Source: Methylobacterium sp. (GTDB lineage: Bacteria; Pseudomonadota; Alphaproteobacteria; Rhizobiales; Beijerinckiaceae). Taken from it: a DNA stretch of 33,429 bases. The notes under the pieces were generated by a model, which had not been told where the DNA came from, ran no database searches, and saw only the letters and a list, made by a program, of their open reading frames with translations. Positions 29,511 to 33,429 of this stretch are shown here, piece by piece. The translations under genes and the position numbers were made by a program. Every line of letters starts with the position of its first letter. Position 1 is the stretch's first letter. The DNA is taken from NCBI RefSeq assembly GCF_028290105.1, contig NZ_JAQGKL010000239.1, positions 1-33,429 on the forward strand. The letters run 5' to 3'.

Positions 29511-30600
29511 ACAGGTCGGTGCGCAGGCGCCGGCGTTCCTCGGGATAGCCGAGGCGGCGGCGGGCCAGACGCATGCGTTGAACGATCAGGTCGGCATAGG
29601 CGCCGGTTCCGGTCATGCGGGTGCGATACGCGGAATCATAGGCCTTGCCGCCCCGCGCCTGGCGCACGAGCGACATGACGTGTCGCCGGCGGCCGGGGTA
29701 ATGCTCCGCGAACCAGTCGTTCACGAGGGCGTCGAGTTCGAGCGGCAGCCGCAGGAGGACGTGGTTGGCCTCGACGGCGCCAAGTTCGCGGGCCCGGCCG
29801 AGGATCGTCTCGATCTCGTGGTCGTTCAGGGACGGGATGATCGGGGCCACGATGACCATCACGGGGATGCCGGCGGCGCTGAGCGCCCGGATCGCCTCCA
29901 GGCGCTTCTCGGGATGGGGCGCGCGTGGCTCCATCCGGCGCGCCAGGACGGGGTCGAGGGTCGTCACCGAGACCGCGACCTTGACGAGGCCGTCCCGAGC
30001 CATGTCGCCCAGGATGTCGATGTCGCGGGTGACGAGGTTCGACTTCGTCACGATCCCGACGGGATGGCGGAAGCGCGCCAGCACCTCCAGCACGGCGCGG
30101 GTGAGCCGGTGGCCGCGCTCGATGGGCTGATAGGGGTCGGAGGCGGTCCCGAGCGCGATGGTGGCCGGGCTGTAGCCCGGCACTGACAGTTCCCACTCCA
30201 ACAGGGCGGCGGCGTTGGCCTTCTGAAACAGCTTCGTCTCGAAATCGAGGCCCGGCGACAGGCCGACATAGGCGTGGTTGGGTCGGGCGAAGCAGTAGAC
30301 GCAGCCGTGCTCGCAGCCACGATAGGGATTGATCGAGCGGTCGAAGGAGATGTCCGGCGAGGTGTTGCGCGTGATCAGGGTGCGGGCCTGTTCCGCCAGG
30401 ACCTCCGTCCGCAGCGGCCCGAGCGCCTCGGCCCCGTCCCAACCGTCGTCGAACGCCACCCGCCCCGCCGGCTCGAAGCGGCCACCGGGATTGGCGGTCG
30501 CACCCCGGCCGCGCCGTTCGGCCGGCTGAAGCGTCGTCTCCGGCAATCGTCGGACAGCCGGCGGCCGATGCGCCGAACCCTCGTCTCGCGGTGCAGGCAT
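29476..30600 (-). CDS. PA0069-family radical SAM protein
   Basis: Radical S-adenosylmethionine enzyme related to the spore photoproduct lyase-like SplB group. The 4Fe-4S cluster cysteines are Cys96, Cys100 and Cys103 in YRGCEHGCVYCFARPNH. Other features are ALGTASDPYQPIE, GIVTKSNLVTRDIDIL and VMVIVAPIIPSLNDHEIETIL, matching the PA0069/Rv2578c-type family. The reaction of this family is not established to my knowledge. The 374-residue length includes an N-terminal extension of about 75 residues, Arg/Gly-rich and probably disordered (LQPAERRGRGATANPGGRFE). The start at 30600 is the upstream-most ATG and may be slightly too early. It converges with rnhB and diverges from a glycosyltransferase-like gene. 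Confidence 0.9.
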   Translation of the reverse strand: MPAPRDEGSAHRPPAVRRLPETTLQPAERRGRGATANPGGRFEPAGRVAFDDGWDGAEALGPLRTEVLAEQARTLITRNTSPDISFDRSINPYRGCEHGCVYCFARPNHAYVGLSPGLDFETKLFQKANAAALLEWELSVPGYSPATIALGTASDPYQPIERGHRLTRAVLEVLARFRHPVGIVTKSNLVTRDIDILGDMARDGLVKVAVSVTTLDPVLARRMEPRAPHPEKRLEAIRALSAAGIPVMVIVAPIIPSLNDHEIETILGRARELGAVEANHVLLRLPLELDALVNDWFAEHYPGRRRHVMSLVRQARGGKAYDSAYRTRMTGTGAYADLIVQRMRLARRRLGYPEERRRLRTDLFRVPTDQLSLF

Positions 30601-30768
30601 GCTTGGTCGGATCTCCCGGCGGCTGATTAGAACATTAGAAGAACATGCGGGAAGGTCGATGCGGATATTTCAGGCAAACCCGGGTTCGAGGATGATTTTG
30701 CTCGGACTCGGTGGCCCACACCCGGCCGACACCGCTTTGCGCGGCGCAAAAATGCGGTATGCGCGCGC

Positions 30769-31290
30769 ATGATTTCGGCACTGATCTCCGTGGCACGGCC
30801 AACCGACCCCGACGCGATCGATCACCTCGCGGATACGCTCGGCTCCCTGGTGGCCGGCGTCGCGGCGGGCCTGATCAGCGATGCGGTGATCGTCGTGCCG
30901 GTGGCCCATGCGGCGATCGAGACGGTGGCGGAGGCGACCGGCGCCAAGGTCGTGCTGCGCGGCCGGGGCGCCTCGCCCTGGATGGCGGGCGCGCGGGCGG
31001 CCCGGCGGGACTGGGTCCTCTGCCTGGAGGCCGGCGATGTCCCGGTCGATGGCTGGATTCGCGTCCTCGACCGGTTCATCGGCACGGCACGGCCGGACGT
31101 GGCACTCGCCCGCCTGCGCCGCCCGCATACCGGCCTTCCGGCCCGGATCGCCGCGCGCGGCGAGGCCGTCATCGGCGTGCAGACTCCCCGTCCGGGCGAC
31201 CTCGTGCGCCGCGACCGCCTGATCTCAGGCCCTAAATTTCCCCACCGCCTGAAGGTCCGCCGCCTGAGCGCACGCCTGGACCGCGCCTGA
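30769..31290 (+). CDS. Short glycosyltransferase family 2-like protein
   Basis: The 173-residue protein begins MISALISVARPTD and resembles a minimal GT-A nucleotide-sugar fold: a beta-alpha start, AVIVVPVAHAAIETVAEATGAKVVLRGRGASPW, then WVLCLEAGDVPVDGWIRVLDRFI, which matches the DD/ED-containing substrate site of family 2 enzymes. A basic C-terminal tail follows (GPKFPHRLKVRRLSARLDRA). It has no membrane anchor or signal. It is much shorter than typical GT2 enzymes and lacks the usual downstream acceptor-binding part, so activity is uncertain. It lies alone between two intergenic stretches. The family call is by resemblance only. Confidence 0.6.
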   Translation: MISALISVARPTDPDAIDHLADTLGSLVAGVAAGLISDAVIVVPVAHAAIETVAEATGAKVVLRGRGASPWMAGARAARRDWVLCLEAGDVPVDGWIRVLDRFIGTARPDVALARLRRPHTGLPARIAARGEAVIGVQTPRPGDLVRRDRLISGPKFPHRLKVRRLSARLDRA

Positions 31291-31576
31291 CTGTTCGGAG
31301 CAAGCGCAGGCCGCGTCTTTTTTGTTGCGAGACGCGCCAGGGCCGTCGAAATACTCGGTTCACGTGCCGCGTCCGCGCCTGCGAACTGGCCTGCCCGCAC
31401 TAGGCGCCCTCCTCACCTGCACCATCCGGAACCGTCGTTCTCCGAGGGCAATTTGGCGCCGGCACAGCGTTCCCATCCGGCCTGCCGGGAACTTCCGAGT
31501 CGCGCCGCTGGAGCCCAGGGCGCAGACCGGTCCGTCTGTTAGGTTTGCAGGGGGAGACGCAAGGATCGTCCCTCTT
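31291..31576. other. Intergenic region without recognisable gene
   Basis: Short open frames here show no family motif. The only structure seen is cgcgtct (31312-31318) pairing with agacgcg (31330-31336), with a run of seven T within the loop side. It could weakly end the preceding transcript. Confidence 0.4.
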
Positions 31577-31626
31577 CATGGTAGGCGCCACCACGATCCC
31601 ACATGGTAGGCACCACCACGATCCCG
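31577..31626. repeat. 25-bp tandem duplication upstream of rcnR
   Basis: Two adjacent 25-bp units (31577-31601 and 31602-31626), each starting catggtaggc, match at 23 of 25 positions. They end 15 nt before the -35-like element of the rcnR promoter. They may be a recent slippage duplication or an extra protein-binding site; no evidence decides this. Confidence 0.75.
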
Positions 31627-31640
31627 CCGGCAATCGGCGC

Positions 31641-31669
31641 TGGACAAACAATAGGGTACCCCCCTATAC
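31641..31669 (+). promoter_or_regulatory. rcnR promoter with RcnR-type operator
   Basis: A -35-like TGGACA (31641-31646) and -10-like CTATAC (31664-31669) are spaced 17 nt apart. Between and over them lies ATAGGG-TACCC-CCCTAT (31651-31667), an inverted repeat around a C-tract. This is the form recognised by CsoR/RcnR/FrmR-family repressors (TAC-Cn-TAT type). A repressor bound here would block RNA polymerase, as expected for autoregulation. Confidence 0.75.
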
Positions 31670-31698
31670 CTTTTCCCACTAGCGAAAGCCGTTCGCCC

Positions 31699-31977
31699 AT
31701 GGCTCACACGATCAAGGAAAAGTCGAAGCTGCTGGCGCGGGTTCGTCGGTTGAAAGGGCAAGCGGAAGCCGTCGAGCGCGCCTTGGAGGCCGAACTCGGA
31801 TGTTCCGACGTGCTGATGCTGGTCGCGTCGATGCGCGGAGCCATCAACGGACTGACGGCCGAACTGATGGAAGATCACATCCGTCATCACGTCGTGAACC
31901 CGGACAACGATCCGGATTCCGATCGCGCCAGGGGAGCGGCCGAGCTGATCGAGGTGGTTCGCACCTACATGAAATAA
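31699..31977 (+). CDS. rcnR: RcnR-type nickel/cobalt-responsive repressor (CsoR/RcnR/FrmR family)
   Basis: All-helical metal-sensing DNA-binding repressor of 92 residues. The family core KLLARVRRLKGQAEAVERALE and MRGAINGLTAELMEDHIRHHVV is clear. The E. coli RcnR nickel/cobalt ligands are all matched in position: His3 (AHTIKEK), Cys35 (GCSDV), His60 and His64. That favours metal over formaldehyde sensing (FrmR lacks this set). The ATG at 31699 is chosen because it places His3 at the N-terminus; upstream codons would run through the promoter. It precedes the efflux gene by 15 nt. Binding metal would release the operator at 31651-31667 and induce both genes. Confidence 0.92.
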   Translation: MAHTIKEKSKLLARVRRLKGQAEAVERALEAELGCSDVLMLVASMRGAINGLTAELMEDHIRHHVVNPDNDPDSDRARGAAELIEVVRTYMK

Positions 31978-31992
31978 GGACCGCCCTCGCCC

Positions 31993-33114
31993 ATGGCCCC
32001 ATTCACCGAACTGCTCGCGCAGGGAACGGCACATGCCTGGCTCTTCATACCGAGCGCGATCCTGCTGGGTGCCCTCCACGGCCTGGAGCCCGGCCATTCC
32101 AAGACGATGATGGCGGCATTCATCATCGCGGTCCGGGGCACCGTCATGCAGGCGGTGCTGCTGGGACTGGCCGCCACGCTCTCGCACACCGTCGTCGTGT
32201 GGGTCATCGCGCTCGGCGGGCAATATCTGGGACAACGCTATGCCGGCGAGGCCAGCGAGCCATACTTCCAGATCGCCTCGGCCGTCATGATCGTCGGGAT
32301 CGCGCTTTGGATGCTCTGGCGCACATGGCGCGGGCAGCCTGACGAGCACCACCATCACGCCTCGGACGTGAAGGAAGTCAAAACCCGCGAGGGCCTGCTG
32401 ACGCTGGAGGTGTTCGAAGACGGGGTGCCGCCGCGCTGGCATGTGCGCAGCGAGCACGGCCCATTGCCGGATGCCCAGGCCCTGACCATCGAAACCCTGC
32501 GAGCGGATGGACGGCGCCAGACCTTCGGCTTCGTGTCGAACGGGTCCTTGCTCGAAAGTCTGGAGCAAATTCCCGAGCCCCACGCCTTCGCCGCACGGCT
32601 CAGCCTAGACGGATCCGGCGGAGTGGAAACCTACGAAGTGGTTTTCGAGGAACATGACCACGCGCACCTGAACCTCGGCGACGCCGACGACGCCCACGCG
32701 CGTGCCCATGCCGACGACATCCAGCGCCGATTCTCGGGCCGCAGCGTCACCACGGGCCAGATCGTTCTGTTCGGCCTGACCGGTGGCCTGATCCCGTGTC
32801 CGGCCGCCATCACGGTCCTGCTGCTGTGCATCCAGTTGAAACAGATCAGTCTCGGGTTCGTGCTGGTGGTCTGTTTCAGTATCGGATTGGCGCTGACGAT
32901 GGTGTCGGCGGGGGTGCTGGCGGCGCTGAGCGTCAAGCATGTCGCCAGACGCTGGTCGGGATTCGGCGCCTTTGCCCGGCGCGCGCCCTACGCCTCGGCG
33001 GCACTGATCGTCCTGATCGGACTCTATACCGGTTGGCTCGGTTGGCAGGGCCTGCAGCATGGCCCTGGCCACCACGTAACCGTGGGCGAGCCTCGTACGA
33101 CGGTCGATGGGTGA
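31993..33114 (+). CDS. rcnA: Nickel/cobalt efflux transporter RcnA with an inserted soluble domain
   Basis: Inner-membrane exporter of Ni(II)/Co(II). It has the NiCoT/RcnA signature HGLEPGHSKTMM at 29-40, His65 in LSHTVVVW, and the later motif GLTGGLIPCPAAITVLLLCI near 258-278. About six membrane segments are visible, three before residue 112 and three after about 255. Between them lies a loop of roughly 140 residues. It begins with HHHH (119-122), includes a beta-rich stretch (LLTLEVFEDGVPPRWHVRS to HAFAARLSLDG), and ends with a His/Asp-rich segment (EEHDHAHLNLGDADDAHAR). This makes it 373 residues, against about 270 for E. coli RcnA. It is 15 nt behind rcnR, so co-transcription is expected. 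Confidence 0.92.
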   Translation: MAPFTELLAQGTAHAWLFIPSAILLGALHGLEPGHSKTMMAAFIIAVRGTVMQAVLLGLAATLSHTVVVWVIALGGQYLGQRYAGEASEPYFQIASAVMIVGIALWMLWRTWRGQPDEHHHHASDVKEVKTREGLLTLEVFEDGVPPRWHVRSEHGPLPDAQALTIETLRADGRRQTFGFVSNGSLLESLEQIPEPHAFAARLSLDGSGGVETYEVVFEEHDHAHLNLGDADDAHARAHADDIQRRFSGRSVTTGQIVLFGLTGGLIPCPAAITVLLLCIQLKQISLGFVLVVCFSIGLALTMVSAGVLAALSVKHVARRWSGFGAFARRAPYASAALIVLIGLYTGWLGWQGLQHGPGHHVTVGEPRTTVDG

Positions 33115-33163
33115 TCCATCTGGCACGTGCGCCATTCGGCGGGACCACCGAGACGTACGGGAA

Positions 33164-33429
33164 CTAAACCGAAATCGACGCGCCCCGGCGCAGGTGCTCG
33201 TCGAGGCGCGGGATGATCTCGACGAAGTTGCAGGGGCGGTGGCGATAGTCGAGTTGGGCGCCGAGGATGCCGTCCCAGGCGTCGCGGCAGGCGCCGGGGG
33301 AACCGGGCAGGACGAAGATGTAGGTGGCGTTGGCGACCCCGGCGGTGGCGCGGGATTGCAGGGTCGAGGTGCCGATCTTGTCGTAGGAGATGCGGTGGAA
33401 CACCGCCGAGAAGCCGTCCATGCGCTTCT
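33164..33429 (-). CDS. moaB: Molybdenum cofactor biosynthesis protein B (MoaB), N-terminus outside window
   Basis: The C-terminal 87 codons of a MoaB/MogA-type protein of molybdopterin synthesis. The visible part includes MDGFSAVFHRISYDKIGTST, LQSRATAGVANATYIFVLPG, SPGACRDAWDGILGAQLDYR, and CNFVEIIPRLDEHL, which are characteristic of MoaB. The frame runs off the right edge, so the start and the first half (with its GG/DD motifs) are not seen. The stop is TAG at 33164-33166. It converges with rcnA across a 49-nt gap; no functional link to nickel export is evident. Confidence 0.93.
   Translation of the reverse strand, partial: KRMDGFSAVFHRISYDKIGTSTLQSRATAGVANATYIFVLPGSPGACRDAWDGILGAQLDYRHRPCNFVEIIPRLDEHLRRGASISV

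Noticed and set aside
31312..31336. Terminator after the short glycosyltransferase-like gene
   Set aside because: The T-run lies in the loop side, not after the stem, so it lacks intrinsic terminator form.
31577..31626. CRISPR-like or attachment-site repeat near rcnR
   Set aside because: Two directly abutting units without spacers, and no integrase or cas gene nearby.

Overview
The window is chromosomal DNA from a high-GC alphaproteobacterial methylotroph, most likely a Methylobacterium/Methylorubrum-type organism. The best evidence is an almost complete serine-cycle gene block on the minus strand, in the order sgaA-hprA-mtdA-fchA-mtkA-mtkB-ppc-mclA. Its MtdA, FchA and malate thiokinase proteins resemble what I remember of the M. 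extorquens proteins. Most other genes are conserved housekeeping genes typical of Rhizobiales.

Layout. 1-3231 (minus): fatty-acid synthesis, fabD-fabG-acpP-fabF, with fabF cut by the window edge. 3358-4080 (minus): an exported beta-carbonic anhydrase. 4320-7156 (plus): rpoZ and the (p)ppGpp enzyme rsh. 7157-7668: a markedly AT-rich gap. 7669-12359: a NYN-domain RNase-like gene (plus), smpB and dapA (minus) and a lytic transglycosylase (plus). 12434-15434: a CinA-like MoCF protein, a formate/nitrite-family channel, a small unknown gene and an outer-membrane barrel. 15543-26338 (minus): a GlcG/HbpS-like gene, then the serine-cycle block. 26921-28818 (plus): a metallophosphoesterase broken by one in-frame amber codon, coupled to a GT4 glycosyltransferase. 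28881-31290: rnhB, a PA0069-type radical SAM gene and a short glycosyltransferase-like gene. 31577-33114: an RcnR/RcnA nickel/cobalt efflux unit with a readable promoter and operator. 33164-end (minus): moaB, truncated by the window edge.

How the genes work together. FchA and MtdA interconvert tetrahydrofolate-bound C1 units. SgaA and HprA convert serine plus glyoxylate to glycerate (plus glycine). PEP carboxylase fixes bicarbonate. MtkAB makes malyl-CoA, and MclA splits it into acetyl-CoA and glyoxylate, which closes the cycle. The gaps inside the block are structured: a GC-rich hairpin after sgaA, an AT-rich 230-nt leader before mtkA, a C/G hairpin after mtkB, and a UUCG-loop terminator after mclA. 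This suggests several expression segments rather than one uniform operon.

I see no CRISPR array, insertion sequence, prophage, rRNA or tRNA gene. I did not find a clearly new multi-gene system. The most notable points are the single-codon amber interruption, the RcnR operator/promoter arrangement and the RcnA insert domain, the GlcG-like neighbour of the serine cycle, and the low-GC gap beside the NYN gene.
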